Shown here: positions 1 through 11,525 of the stretch, piece by piece | Layout: every line of letters begins with the position of its first letter | How positions within the stretch are numbered: the first letter of the stretch is position 1 | Translations under genes and position numbers: made by a program | The notes under the pieces: generated by a model | Database searches by the model: none | The model's input: only the letters and a program-made list of their open reading frames with translations | Told to the model about the DNA's origin: nothing | Source: Prorocentrum cordatum | Taxonomy: Eukaryota; Sar; Dinophyceae; Prorocentrales; Prorocentraceae | Reading direction: 5' to 3' | NCBI GenBank assembly: GCA_963575745.1 | Contig: CAUYUJ010014610.1 | Location: 241,383-273,882 of the forward strand | Length of the DNA: 32,500 nucleotides

Positions 1-620
1 GAGAGCGGCTGAAGATGCTGCCATGGAGTTTGACCACGACTCTGCCAGGGCCCCAGAGAGTGGCTGAAGATGGCCCCAAGGGAATCAATATGTTGGGGGT
101 GGGTAGTGGGTACGGACTGGCGAGCGCCGTTGAAACCCTGGCACGCGTGACCATCCTTGGATCAGGAGGGAGGGATTGCATGGGTAGAATGCGGGGGGTG
201 GTCAGGTTGTCGTGAAATGGACAGGGGGTTGGCGGGGGGGCAAGGAGGAGGACTGGCGTCAGGAGGAGAAGCACGACGAGCACGAGGTGGGAGGACTCTT
301 AACTTGGACAGGCCGCCTGGCTGCAAGTCGGGCCTCGGAGGCCGTTTGGGGTGATCGGAACTAGAATGTTTCAACGGCGCCCGCCAGCCCGTGCCGACTG
401 CCCACCGCCCGCTCAGTCCCGAGGCGATAGTGTACAACGCAAACGAGGGCGCAGACCACGAGACTGCCCCAACCGTGGAGATCTGGTGTTGCTGATTATT
501 TGTTCGGCGGCCTCCCTCTCTGGTTTCAATATATCTGAATCGCGTTTGTTCCGTGACGATGTTGAAGTTCATTCGATCGCCTTGAGCAGATGGGAGGCCC
601 TCTTGCGATCAAATTGACTG
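1..620. other. GC-rich flank without a recognisable gene
   Basis: No reading frame here looks like a known protein on either strand. A short degenerate direct repeat is visible at the left edge: the motif GAGAGYGGCTGAAGATG occurs at 1-17 and again at 55-71, which may be the end of a repeat array lying outside the window. A + strand frame of 88 codons ends at 617, just before the gene at 622, but it is in a different frame and has no family resemblance. The frame of the 622 gene is closed upstream by a TGA at 583-585. Confidence 0.5.
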
Positions 621-621
621 T

Positions 622-3600
622 ATGCAGCCCCAGCAACATGTAGATGAGTTGATGGCAGATTTAAGTCGCAGATGCACTTCGCACATATACGGAGTGATTG
701 GTTATAAATTCATTTCAATTCAACGACTCGTGAACATAATTGTAGCGCCACCCTCAATTTCAAACATATGGGAACATATCCGACACCATGCCACGCACGC
801 GAATACCGACAGGCTTCTGATCCAGACCTGCGATGAAGTCGCTGATGAGTTTGCTCGTACTCGTGGTGTCGAAGCGGCCTTGCTTGTGAAACGCACGGTG
901 TTCACGTCTCCAGAACATGCTGGTCGGATTGCGTATGAATGGCCTGCGCTCAAGCTCATACCACTGTCAGATAAGTTCAGACCTGCACGTCACTTTCTCC
1001 AGATCGGGCCGGGCATGGCCCAGTACAAATGGTGGCGAGCAAAGTTTCAGGCAGAGTGCGAGCATCCAATTGTAGGTGGCTCACGTGGGTCAGTCTTGTC
1101 CGCGCCCAGACAGCACTCGCTTCCAGATAGGCTCGCGACGTACGCAGCTGAAGTTGTGATTGAACATCTTGACGCGTCTCAGCATCTTAAAGACCTGCGC
1201 CACATTCACGCCGCCGAGAAAGCGTTCGCCAAAATATTGGCCAAACACAGTGTGACTGCAGCTGATATATTAGACTCGTCGTCGTTCCAACTGGGCAGGG
1301 GCGTGCTTGTCAGGGGCCGCGTTCGGCTTGATACAGCATGCATGGTCTTGATGAGATTCTGGCTCGAGCTGAACATTCGAAGAACAAACATATACGCGTT
1401 CACAGATGGTCCACCGCAGTGGAGGGGTGCTGAGATGATGGCGACCTCGATTGATTGCATAAGATGCACGCCGAGTAGGTGGTGGCACCGACGTTTCATC
1501 AGGCCAATTGTTCAGATCGGTAATGGCCAGCTCACGTTGGAAGGCAAAGCCTGCGCAGTGCTCTGGAAAAAATGCTCATCGCCAGCCAATCGCATCCAGC
1601 ATTGCGTAGCTTCTTGGCAAGAGTGGTTTCGATTACATCAGACTTTGGTACCGAGCGGCTCCTACCAGAATCCCCTGACATCCTCATCGACTTTTGTACG
1701 CACGTTGGGATCAAAGTGCCTCGCCACGCGACTCGTGGACCACGACTCTTTCCGACTGCTATTTTGGCCCTTGGGTGGATGCACATCGTGGACACTGTGT
1801 TGAGGCGAGGTCTTTCAAGCCTTCCATTTTTTTCCTCGCTGGTTAGGTGGCCTCAAGACAATCATCAATTTCTTGAGGGCCTACGGCGACGACATCGCGA
1901 AGTCGATCAGAGGCGACTTCCCAGCCGTAGCCGATGTTGTGAACAAGACGAAGGCCCCATACTTTGCCTCATGGGGATGGGCAACGCTTGCGCGTGCATG
2001 TTCTGCCGTGGAGGGCGTGCTGAGAATATTTTACTCGGATGTGAGATCGCTTCGGGTTCGTCCGCAGGCTGAAGGATACGGTGCCCGCGAAGAATGTCAG
2101 GGCGGCAACATGGCACCTGCGCTTCACGTTCATCTCGTGGCATGTGCCGTGGCTGACCTCGCTGCAGTCGTGGGGGGAGGGGGGGCTGCCGATGCCATCG
2201 GGGGGATCTCGAGGCAGGGCGCAAGGTGGAGTGTCCCAGGAAAGGGAGGTTGTTGCCGTTCGCTTACGAGAGAGCTTCGAACTGGTTGCAGGAGGGGGCC
2301 CAAACAGACGAGACCAAACCCGTGGGACAAAACCTTATTCTTCCTGGCCAGGCAACTTGTGCACTTCGCGTCGGGGGGCCCGCAGCCCCACCTCAACTAA
2401 CTATGCACTTTTACGGGTTTCATGTTGGGTTTCGTTGCCAGAGCCTCGGCGCGGGTGATCTAGCTTCAGAAAAGAAAGAAAAAAAAAAAAAAAAAACCTC
2501 GGTACAAGCTGCACCAAACAGCACCCATAGAAATTAGGGGGACGGGTAACTGGCGGCGGGAGGTGGGGAAAGGAGAAGAAGGTGGGATATGGGAAAGGCT
2601 CCCGTCATTCCCCGGGCTTTAGGTTGCAGGGCCCATGGGTTTGGAAGCGCGCGTCGGGCCCCCCGCTCGAAGGCCGGCGCAGACATCATCAACGGTTGGA
2701 CACTCGATGAGTTCGGCGGCGACGTTGGCCTCGGGAATTCGCGCATGGGCGCAGTGAGATACGCTCAGAGCTTGGGCCTTCGCAAGCTTGAGTTCTTGGA
2801 TAGGGTGCCTGACCTGTTCGCGCGGCTGGGTGAGCATGGAGTGGCTGCGCGGACGCTCGGCCAGTTTCTTTCGACGCCGATGTAGCATCACCACCCGCCC
2901 ACGCTGGAGCCCCTCGGCCCGCCCTCCACGCTCAAGCCCCTCGTGCACGCGCTGGCGGAGACTAACGGGCGCGAGATGCCAGATGCGCTGAGGGAGAGAG
3001 TACAAGCGTTGATCGATGTGCCCTTCGACGATCACGTTGCTGAGGGGCCGCGTGCTTCAGCTAAACGCGTGCCCTCAACGAGTCGGCGGATGCAGTTCCC
3101 CTTCTTGTCTTCCACGACGCGCTTGCAGCAGAACCTGCGGGACAAAGACTTCCTGCTGAGCGAGACTGGGGCGAGCGCCCGACACGTTTGGAACGCGTGG
3201 TCGAGAGTTGTGAATACGAAGAATCCTGATTGCGCTTGCAGGGCCAAGGCTCGCCTGGTGAAACAACGGATCTATCGGCTTCAGACGCATGATCAATTTC
3301 AGCGCAGTCGTGCAGTTGGTGGCGCTGGTGCCCAAGAGTTTCGAGGCCCGGATGGCATGGCATTTGACGGTGGAGTTGCCGCTGGAGCACTGGTCCGGTT
3401 CGATGCAGGAAATGGCGAAGGCGAAGAGCATCTTCAGCAGCGTGGCTTGACCGATGGCCAGAAGATGATGCTCGACTCCCTGCAGCACGCGCTGGATCAG
3501 TGCCAGTTTTTCTCTGTTGGCCCCGAACCTGGCGATGATAGCATTCACATTTACCAGGTGGTTTCGAAACAAGCTAAGGACATCCTGGTGAACACGTTCG

Positions 3601-4636
3601 ACAAACCGACCGTGGACGTGACTACTTGGTCTGTGCTGCCGCACAACGCGATGGAGGACTCAACCGCCCATCCTGGATCGGTCCCAAATCGTCTGGATGT
3701 ATTTGCAGTTCCAGAGTCGCCTTGCTACGTCAACGTATTTTCGATATTCACCCCCGACCTTGCCAATCGCAAGAAGATCACGGCATGGTCCGTTGTTGAG
3801 TCTACGGTTCACTCTTGCATTGGACTGGAGAGCAAAGGGCCCATTAGATGCAACGTGCCGCTTTCCGACCCAAAAGTACCTGTGATATGTTTGGTGGATG
3901 AGCTGCACTCTCGCGGTTTCAGAGCGATGTCGCACAATATATTTCACAAGAGGGGTGGTCGCAAGAAGGAGTTTGATGACAGACTACTTCCATCGAAACG
4001 CTGTTACTTGCAATGCGTCCTCGCACCCAAGGGGATTTTCCAGAAGGGCCAGGCTGAGTTTCCCAGCAACAGGCCGCAAGCGTTCTACAAGCTGCTCCTG
4101 CGGTCTCGGGGGCCAGTGTCCACGGTTGCGACTGCCAAGGAGTGCCAGCTACAGATTGCACAATTAGACAATGAGCATGACACATATGTTCCACTCGACC
4201 TTGCAGCTGCATCATCAGCACGGATACCGATAGCACATGCCGACATCAAGGGCGACGTCATCGGAGGAGGCGCGGCTCCTGTCGCAGAGGCCCCCGAGAA
4301 TGCCGACGGTGATGCCGACGCTGCGGTGGTCGTCGTCGACGGCGACGGGGAGTTCGACGGCGACTGCGCCATTCCCGACCACATCTTAGGCCATCCAGTG
4401 ACGGTTGAGGAACACTGGAAGGGTGGTAGAGGATTGCGAGTTGTGTGTCCAACACACGGCGCAGCATGTACGAAATACCGTTCGCTTGCGCTGGGTGTTC
4501 GCGTGTTCGGCCCGTCAGTTGCGAGGCGTCATCTTGCGACGTGGATCTCGAGAGCTGGCGAGATGAGCATCGAGGCGCACAAGGCGTGGCGGCCGGCGAC
4601 GGCGCAGGTGCAGGCCTACATCGGAGCAGAATGATA
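622..4636 (+). pseudogene. Broken dinoflagellate-family hypothetical protein, possibly transposase-like
   Basis: Function is not established. From memory the protein belongs to a multi-copy dinoflagellate family. Collinear family blocks are spread over frames: frame 1 from ATG 622 to about 1567, frame 3 to about 1830, frame 1 to about 2040, frame 2 to about 2180, then frame 3 to the stop at 4635. Landmarks are YAFTDGPPQWRG (about 1393-1428), VSITSDFGTERLL (about 1632-1670), a Cys/His-rich GGCRCHRGDLEAG (about 2181-2219), FLDRVPDLFARLGEHG (about 2793-2840) and VPFDDHVAEGPRASA (about 3018-3062). Frame changes fall at or near A6 (1567-1572), T7 (1827-1833), 2038-2045 and G7 (2179-2185); each needs one base. 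An in-frame TAG lies at 2883-2885, and an in-frame intron-like block at 2292-2672. Near 4260-4370 there is an Asp/Ala/Val-rich linker. The two Asp motifs TDG and TSDFGTE could be RNase H-like catalytic positions; that is inference. It may be a decayed mobile gene, or a real gene carrying sequencing indels. Confidence 0.6.
2292..2672 (+). other. Candidate intron (introner-like), GA-AG borders, inverted-repeat ends
   Basis: The conserved protein reads through from NWLQ (ending 2291) to AGADIINGW (from 2673) only if this 381-nt block is removed. It is a multiple of three and both sides are in frame 3. Its left end GAGGGGGCCC (2292-2301) is inverted at the right end as GGGCCCCCCGCTC (2656-2668). 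The flanks are similar short direct repeats, GCAGG on the left and GAAGG on the right. The borders would be GA...AG, a non-canonical type reported for dinoflagellates. Inside is an 18-base A run (2479-2496). The exact borders could move by a few bases. Confidence 0.5.
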
Positions 4637-4946
4637 TACATCGTCTGAACAGACTGTCACAAAAAAATGACAATGTGAAATAATATCCTGATCACCGTCG
4701 CCTATGTCATAAGCATGGCAACCATCATAGTTACCATCGTTATCACTCACCATCCGCATCAGGGTCTCCGTCCTTCATCATCCGAATCACCACCAATGCC
4801 CCCGCCATGAAAACACATCGTGTTCCCGCTGCCCGCTTTCAACTCAAGGGTTAGACTGCCACGCAAGCCCTCTTTCTTTCCAGCATCAAGGGCACAGATG
4901 CCGAACCCCCCACAGTTGCCCAATCCCAAATTCTTGGCGAAGTTGA

Positions 4947-5180
4947 GGCCGGCCCATCACTCGGAGGCGCTTCAAGGCAGCGTTTAAGGAGCTGCTGGTG
5001 TACAAGCATCGCACGAAGTTTCTGGCGATTCGCGTCAAGGCTCTGCGGACCAAGCTGCGGCGCATTGAGACTACAGCCCAGACAGCATGCTCGGAGGGCG
5101 ACCAGCTAAACGTCAGTGGAATCATGTACATTCAGCAGAGGACTAATCCTCGTGACGCGGACGAGGTCGAGCCTGCCTGA
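4947..5180 (+). CDS. Possible small coding remnant
   Basis: A frame open from a TGA at 4944-4946 to a stop at 5178 encodes a basic stretch (RRRFKAAFKELLVYKHRTKF, then LRTKLRRIETTAQTACSEG) that looks more protein-like than its surroundings, with mixed hydrophobic and charged residues that could form a helix. There is no ATG near the beginning; the first candidate in frame is late, inside GIMYIQQ. It could be the last exon or a decayed piece of a larger gene. I do not recognise it. Confidence 0.2.
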   Translation, partial: GRPITRRRFKAAFKELLVYKHRTKFLAIRVKALRTKLRRIETTAQTACSEGDQLNVSGIMYIQQRTNPRDADEVEPA

Positions 5181-6093
5181 GATGCACGCAGTCCTCCCCG
5201 AACTCTTGTTTCTCATTAAACCCTCTCCCAAAATTCCTCCGTTGCACCCCGCCCATCCTTCTTCTTTTTCGCATGCTCCTAGTGCTCTCAGGCGTTCCTT
5301 GCCCTGATTCTCCGAGCGCGCTGCGCTCGGCACAGCTCGGCGTTCGCCCGTCGCCGACGGCCGCCGACAATGACGGCCCCAGGGATCCGCTTGCAAGGCA
5401 AATGAACGACCCTCTGTTCCCTCGACCTATCGTTGCGTTCCCCTTTTAATCTCGACGCCTCTCGGCGTCCGCTCCGCCGCGTGACCTTGCTATCTCTATG
5501 CGCTTGCCACGCTGAAGGGGTCGACGACGCCTGGACCAATAGACACGTATCAATAAAGGGGGATTGCTGACGTGTGTGCGCACGTATACAGATATTGCCA
5601 TATAGGCCTTCTGCAGGAACAACAGAGCACGTATGTGCAATACATGTGTATACATGTGCATGTAAGCTCTGTACACACGTATGTCTCCACATCGCGATGG
5701 CATACCCGCCAGAAAAAAAAAAAGATCGGTCACCGAATATACATGCATAGAAGTGGCATTCGCACGCTGCGATTGTTCCGTGGGTTACCATGTGCTGAAT
5801 TAGGTCTGACGTCGCAGCTCGCAGATACTTACCGCGCTTAGCGCTTGGAAGATTGTGATCCGACCCCCCGCCCCAGACGTCGAACTATAATTCAAAACTG
5901 CCCAGTAGAGTCACGACGCAAACGTGTGCAACTTTAGCGTGCCCGTAGCACCTGGAACCGCACTAACCATACTAACCACATGCATGGGGAACCTGTGAGG
6001 GTCAAGGTGGTTTCGGAGGTAAAAGCAGCGATGAAGACTATCGTGCGTAAGAGGGCTTGCGGGCTCAAACGGCAATAAAGCTTGAAGGGTGTT

Positions 6094-6116
6094 GGGGGGG
6101 GGGGGGGGGGGGGGGG
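6094..6116 (+). repeat. Homopolymer G23
   Basis: An uninterrupted run of 23 G residues, preceded by GTGTT and followed by CTGGG. Long G runs can form G-quadruplex structures and are unstable in replication and in sequencing, so the length should be treated as approximate. Confidence 0.9.
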
Positions 6117-6639
6117 CTGGGCAAGGTCACGGCGGCCATGCTGCATCGGGGGTTTAGTGCGGCTCGGGGGGCAGCGGTAGCCGGCAAGTTACGACGACGG
6201 GCTAGCCAGGTAACGGGTATGAGAGGGCAGCGCATTTTAACACGTTGAAGCATGTTTAGTGGGGAGTATGGTTCAGCAACGTGGGCCGATCGTGAACACG
6301 TTCTGTTTCGAATGTTGATGGGCGGCGGGCGGTAAAAACGCTATGCGCGCATGTGTGGTGCCATGGTAGACACGGCGAAAGTGAGCGAAGCATGTCACCG
6401 CGACGGTCGGCCTGCCCAGAGATTTCCCGAACATGCGGCCAGTCCCAGGACACAGGTGGCCCGCTCCTGCAACCGACCTAGACCAATTGCAGCGGTCCGA
6501 ATCCATCATGGGTAGCGTGTGAAACAATAGGGTTAATACGTGCTCGAACCACCACCGCCATAACCCATGTGAAGCCATAGGACCAACCATCCGCTGACCT
6601 GAATCATAAAGAATCGAAGCATCGATGTGCGATCCACAA

Positions 6640-9600
6640 AGCATGCGCGAACAAACCCATGACCCTCCTAGAACCGATTCTGAACCACACGCAGATCATT
6701 TTGAAGCCACGCGTGTCACGAATTGGCCACCTAGCACACTGTCCAACAACGTGCAAGAGCCGCTCACGAAGCACATGCGCACCACGTCCGATCCTAAGAC
6801 CACTCCCGAACCACACGTGCACCACTTCTGAACCGTGCTTGTCACGAGCGGTCCGCCTTGCCCAGCTCCTGAGCCATGAATGCACCATCGGCGAACCAAG
6901 TGGGAACCACACCAAAGCCATCATATTACCATTTTTGAACCACGCATGAACCAATTTTGAACGACACAAGTCACCACTTGTCTTCCCTGCCCAGCACCCG
7001 AGCTGGCCGCCACCCACGAACCAGATGCGGACCAGAACAATACCAGCCTAGAACCACTCCTCAACCACGCATGAACCACCCTTGAACTACGCAAATCACG
7101 AGTGGCCTTCCTGCACCGAACCCGAACTGGCCGCTGGTCACCCACGAACCAGATGCGAACCATCCCCAGAACCACCCTGGGACCATCCTCGAACCACGCG
7201 TGAACCACATTTGAACCACGCGTGCCACCAGTGGCCCGCCCCGCCGAGCGCCAGAATCAGCTGCGCACCAGCCGCGAACCAGATGCGAACCACCCCCAAA
7301 CCACCCTGAACCCATCCTGGAACCACCCGTGGACCATGTTTGAACCACGCGTGCCACCAGTGGCCCGCCCGAGCCAACTCCCGAACCACGCATGTGCAAT
7401 CCACGAACCAGATGCGAACCCCCCCAGCACCACCCTGGAACCATCCTCGAACCACGCGTGAACCACTTTTGAACCACGCGTGCCACCAGTGGCCTGCCCC
7501 GCGGAGCGCCAGAATCAGCTGCGCACCAGCCGCGAACCAGATGCGAACCACCCCCAAACCACCCTGAACCCATCCTGGAACCACCCGTGAACCATGTTTG
7601 AACCACGCGTGCCACCAGTGGCCCGCCCGAGCCAACTCCCGAACCACGCATGTGCAATCCACGAACCAGATGCGAACCCCCCCGGCACCACCCTGGAACC
7701 ATCCTCGAACCACGCGTGAACCACTTTTGAACCACGCGTGCCACCAGTGGCCTGCCCCGCGGAGCGCCAGAATCAGCTGCGCACCAGCCGCGAACCAGAT
7801 GCGAACCACCCCCAAACCACCCTGAACCCATCCTGGAACCACCCGTGAACCATGTTTGAACCACGCGTGCCACCAGTGGCCCGCCCGAGCCAACTCCCGA
7901 ACCACGCATGTGCAATCCACGAACCAGATGTGAGCCCCCCCAGCACCACCCTGGACCCATCCTCGAACCACGCGTGAACCACTTTTGAACCACGCGCGCC
8001 ACCAGTGGCCTGCCCCGCGGAGCGCCAGAATCAGCTGCGCACCAGCCGCGAACCAGATGCGAACCACCCCCAAACCACCCTGAAACCATCCTGGAACCAC
8101 CCGTGAACCATGTTTGAACCACGCGTGCCACCAGTGGCCAGCCCGAGCCAACTGCCGAACCACGCATGTGCAATCTACGAACCAGATGCGAACCACCCCA
8201 GCACCACCCTGGAACCATCCTAGAACCACGCGTGAACCACTTTTGAACCACGCGCGCCACCAGTGACCCCCCCAGAACCAGCACCCGAACCATACGCCTG
8301 CCACCCCCGAACCAGATGCGGACCACCCCAAAACCATCCTGAAACCACCCTCGAACCACACGAACCACATTCGAACCATCCTGGAACCACCCTTGAACCA
8401 CCAGTGGCCCGCCCCGCCGAGCGCCAGAATCAGCTGCGCACCAGCCGCGAACCAGATGCGGACCACCCCCAAACCACCTTAGAACCATCCTGGAACCACG
8501 CGTTTGAACCAAGCGTGCCACCAGTGGCCCGCCCGGCCGGGCGCCCGAATCAGCTGTACACCAGCCGCGAACCAGATGCGAACCACCCCCAAACCACCCT
8601 GAAACCATCCTGGAACCACCCGTGAACCATGTTTGAACCACGCGTGCCACCAGTGGCCCGCCCGAGCCAACTCCCGAACCACGCATGTGCAATCTACGAA
8701 CCAGATGCGAACCACCCCAGGACCATCCCAGAACCATCGTAGAACCACGCGTGAACCACTTTTGAACCACGCGTGTCACCGATTTCCTTCTCTGCCCAGC
8801 ACCCGAACTGGCCGTTGGCCACCCGCGAACCAGGTGAACCACTCCAGGGCCATCCTAGAACCATTCCTGAACCACGCATGAACCACTTTTGAACCACGCG
8901 TGTCGCCCACGGTTGGCCTTGCCAACTGCCTAGGGACAGTGGCCCGCACACGAACCAAGTGCGAACCACCCCAGGACCATCCTGGAACCATCCCCGAACC
9001 ACACGTGAACCACCTTTGAACCACGCGAGCCGAAGCCCGCCGCCGCGCCTAAACCCCGCAACGCGCCCGCACCGTTCCTCAACCACCCGTGGCCACCCCC
9101 CTGGGCCTTGCGCGCAAGGCCGCACTTCGCCCGTCGGCTTGCAACCCCAATCCTCACTCAGCCGTTGTGTTTGTGACGCGGGGTGGCCGCGATCCCCATG
9201 AATTCATAGAGCGCGGCCGACATGGCCTGTCAACTCTCTGGTCGCGCTTGCAACGCTGGGCCTTACTACGGCTGCGAGCTTGGGACGCGTCGGCGGCCCT
9301 TGGCACGTTCCTCGGAAAACGCAAGGCCGCCCTGGCACACATTGTGAACCATGTTTGAACTAACGCTGGCGACTGGTGACCCGATGAAGAACCCGACCCT
9401 GCGGGGGCACCCACGGGCCACTCATGAACCACTTGGGCCACTTTTGGGCCACTCGCGAACCGACGCTGGTTATCTACACCAGCCGCGTGGTAAACCCGAA
9501 CCAATTGCGAACCACCCCAGGGCCCCCCTGGAACCATCCTGGGACCACGCGTGAACCACTTTTGAACCACGCGTGTCGACAGTGGTCGACCTTGCCCAAT

Positions 9601-11525
9601 GTCTAGCCATGCGTGTGCCACCAGCGAACCAGGTGCGAACCACCCCAAAACCATCCTGGAACCACCCTCGAACCACACGAACCACATTCGAACCACGCGT
9701 GCCACCAGTGGCCCACCTTGCTCAATGCCCAAACCGGGCATGCGCCATCCACGAACCAGATGCGAACCACCCCAGAACCACCCTGCAACCATCCTGGAGC
9801 AACGCGTGAACCATGTTTGAACCACGCGTGTCGACAGTGTCCCATCTTGCCCAATGTTCAAACCATGCATGTGACCCCCCGCGAACCAGGTGCGAACCAC
9901 ACCAGGACCAGCCTAGAACCATCCTGGAACCACGCGTGAACCACTTTTGAACCACGCGTGCCACCAATGACCCTCCAGGCCGAACTTCCGAACCACGCAT
10001 GTGCCACTGTGCCACCCGCGAACCAGATGCGAACCACCCCCAAACCACCCTAGAACCATCCTCGAACCACCCGTGGACCATGTTTGAACCACGCGTGTCA
10101 CAATTGGCCCGCCCGAGCCAGCTCCCGAACAACCCGTGTGCCATCCTCGAACCAGATGCGAACCACCCCAAAACCACCCTGTAACCATCCTGGAACCACG
10201 CGTGAACCATTTTTGAACCAAGCGTGGCGACAGCGGCTGCCCACTGCCCAGGCCCAGGCCGTGCGCGCGCAACCCACGAACCAGGCGCGAACCACCCCAA
10301 AACCATCCTGAAACCACCCCCGAACCACACGTGCACCACATTTGAACCACGCGGGCCACCAGTGGCCCGCCCGAGCCAACCCCCGAACCAAGCATGTGCC
10401 ATCCACGAACCAGATGCGAACCAACCCAGCACCACCCTGGAACCATCCTAGAACCACGCGCGAGCCATGTTTGAACCACGCGTGCCGACAGTGCCCCATC
10501 TTGCCCAATGCCCAAACCATGCATGTGACCCCCCGCGAACCAGATGCGAACCACCCCCAGGGCCATCCTAGAACCATCCTAGAACCACGCGTGAACCACT
10601 TTTGAACCACGCGTGCCACCAGTGACCCCCCCCCAGAACCAGCTCCCGAACCATGCACCTGCCACCCCCGAACCAGGCGCGAACCACCCCAAAACCATCC
10701 TGGAACCACCCTCGGACCACACATGCACCACATTTGAACCACGCGTGCCACCAGTGGCCCACCTTGCCCAATGCCCAAACCAGGCATGTGCCATCCACGA
10801 ACCAGATGCGAACCACCCCAGAACCACCATGGAACCATCCTGGAACCACCCGTGAACCATGTTTGAACCACACGTGTCGACAGTGCTCCATCTTGCCCAA
10901 TGCCCAAACCATGCATGTGACCCTCCGCGAACCAGATGCGAACCACCCCAGGACCATCCCATAACCATCCTAGAACCACGCGTGAACCACTTTTGAACCA
11001 CGCGTGCCACCAGTGACCCTCCAGAACCAGCTCCCGAACCATACACCTGCCATCTCCGAACCAGATGCGAACCACCACAAAACCATCCTGGAACCACCCT
11101 CGGACCACACGTGAACCACCTTTGAACCACGCTTGTCGACACTGGCCCACCAAGTCCGATGCCCTGACCATGCACGCGCAACCCGAAAACCAGATGCGAA
11201 CCACCCCAAAACCACCATGGAACCATCCTGGAACCACGAGTGAAACTTTTGAACCACGCGTGTCGACAGTGCCCCATCTTGCCCAATGCCCAAACCATGC
11301 ATGTGACCCCCCGCGAACCAGATGCGAACCACCCCAGGACCATCCTAGAACCATCCTAGAACCACGCGTGAACCACTTTTGAACCACGCGTGCCACCAAT
11401 GGCCCGCCCGCCCCAACTTCCGAACCATCCATGCGCCCTCCGCGAACCAGCTGCGGATCACCCCGCAACCATCCTGGAACCATACAGGAACCACGCGTGC
11501 ACCATGTCACCCGTGGCCCATCCTG
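6640..11525 (+). repeat. 129-bp tandem array with 258-bp higher-order repeat
   Basis: About 4.9 kb is built from a unit of about 129 bp rich in GAACCA words. Markers: GAACCAGATGCGAACC starts at 7276, 7405, 7534 and 7663 (129 apart); CCAGAATCAG starts at 7251, 7509, 7767 and 8025 (258 apart), so two unit types alternate in the centre. Units in the right half (9350-11525) are about 127-131 bp and vary more; the left edge (6640-7200) is strongly diverged. Most units carry the self-complementary octamer CACGCGTG twice, on both sides of AACCACTTTTGAAC. Because 129 and 258 are multiples of three, long stop-free frames appear on both strands, including a 593-codon minus frame (7061-8842) with a 43-residue repeat containing WFTRGSRMVPGW and GGSHLVRG. 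Nothing shows that it is translated. Confidence 0.93.
9035..9345 (+). other. Non-repeat interruption inside the 129-bp array
   Basis: About 310 bp here lack the GAACCA-rich unit. Repeat units resume at about 9346 with GTGAACCATGTTTGAAC, although 9360-9480 is still divergent. The block contains CCGCCGCGCC-type GC-rich DNA and no recognisable gene. It separates the homogenised left half of the array from the more variable right half, and may be an insertion or the remains of a deletion. Confidence 0.5.

Larger units (their letters stand above)
4637..6640. other. Intergenic region, mostly featureless
   Basis: After the stop at 4635 there is about 2 kb with no convincing gene apart from a weak coding-like segment near 4950-5180. 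Positions 5560-5700 are rich in TGTGCGCACGTA and ACATGTGTATACATG-type alternating purine-pyrimidine words. A 23-base G run lies at 6094-6116. Open minus-strand frames (for example 5288-5791) have no family resemblance and low-complexity composition. Confidence 0.5.

Noticed and set aside
1925-1932. CCGTAGCC as a third spliced-leader remnant
   Set aside because: Only eight bases match, and they lie inside the conserved coding text of the 622 gene.
5288-5791. 167-codon minus-strand frame
   Set aside because: Low-complexity His/Cys/Arg composition derived from TG/CA-rich DNA; no family resemblance.
7061-8842. 593-codon minus-strand frame as a real gene
   Set aside because: It exists because the repeat period is divisible by three; the opposite strand is also open in places, and no start or regulatory context is visible. 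Kept only as a finding.
6640-11525. CRISPR-like appearance of the repeat array
   Set aside because: The whole 129-bp unit is repeated, with no unique spacers between short repeats, and no cas gene is nearby; it is a tandem satellite.
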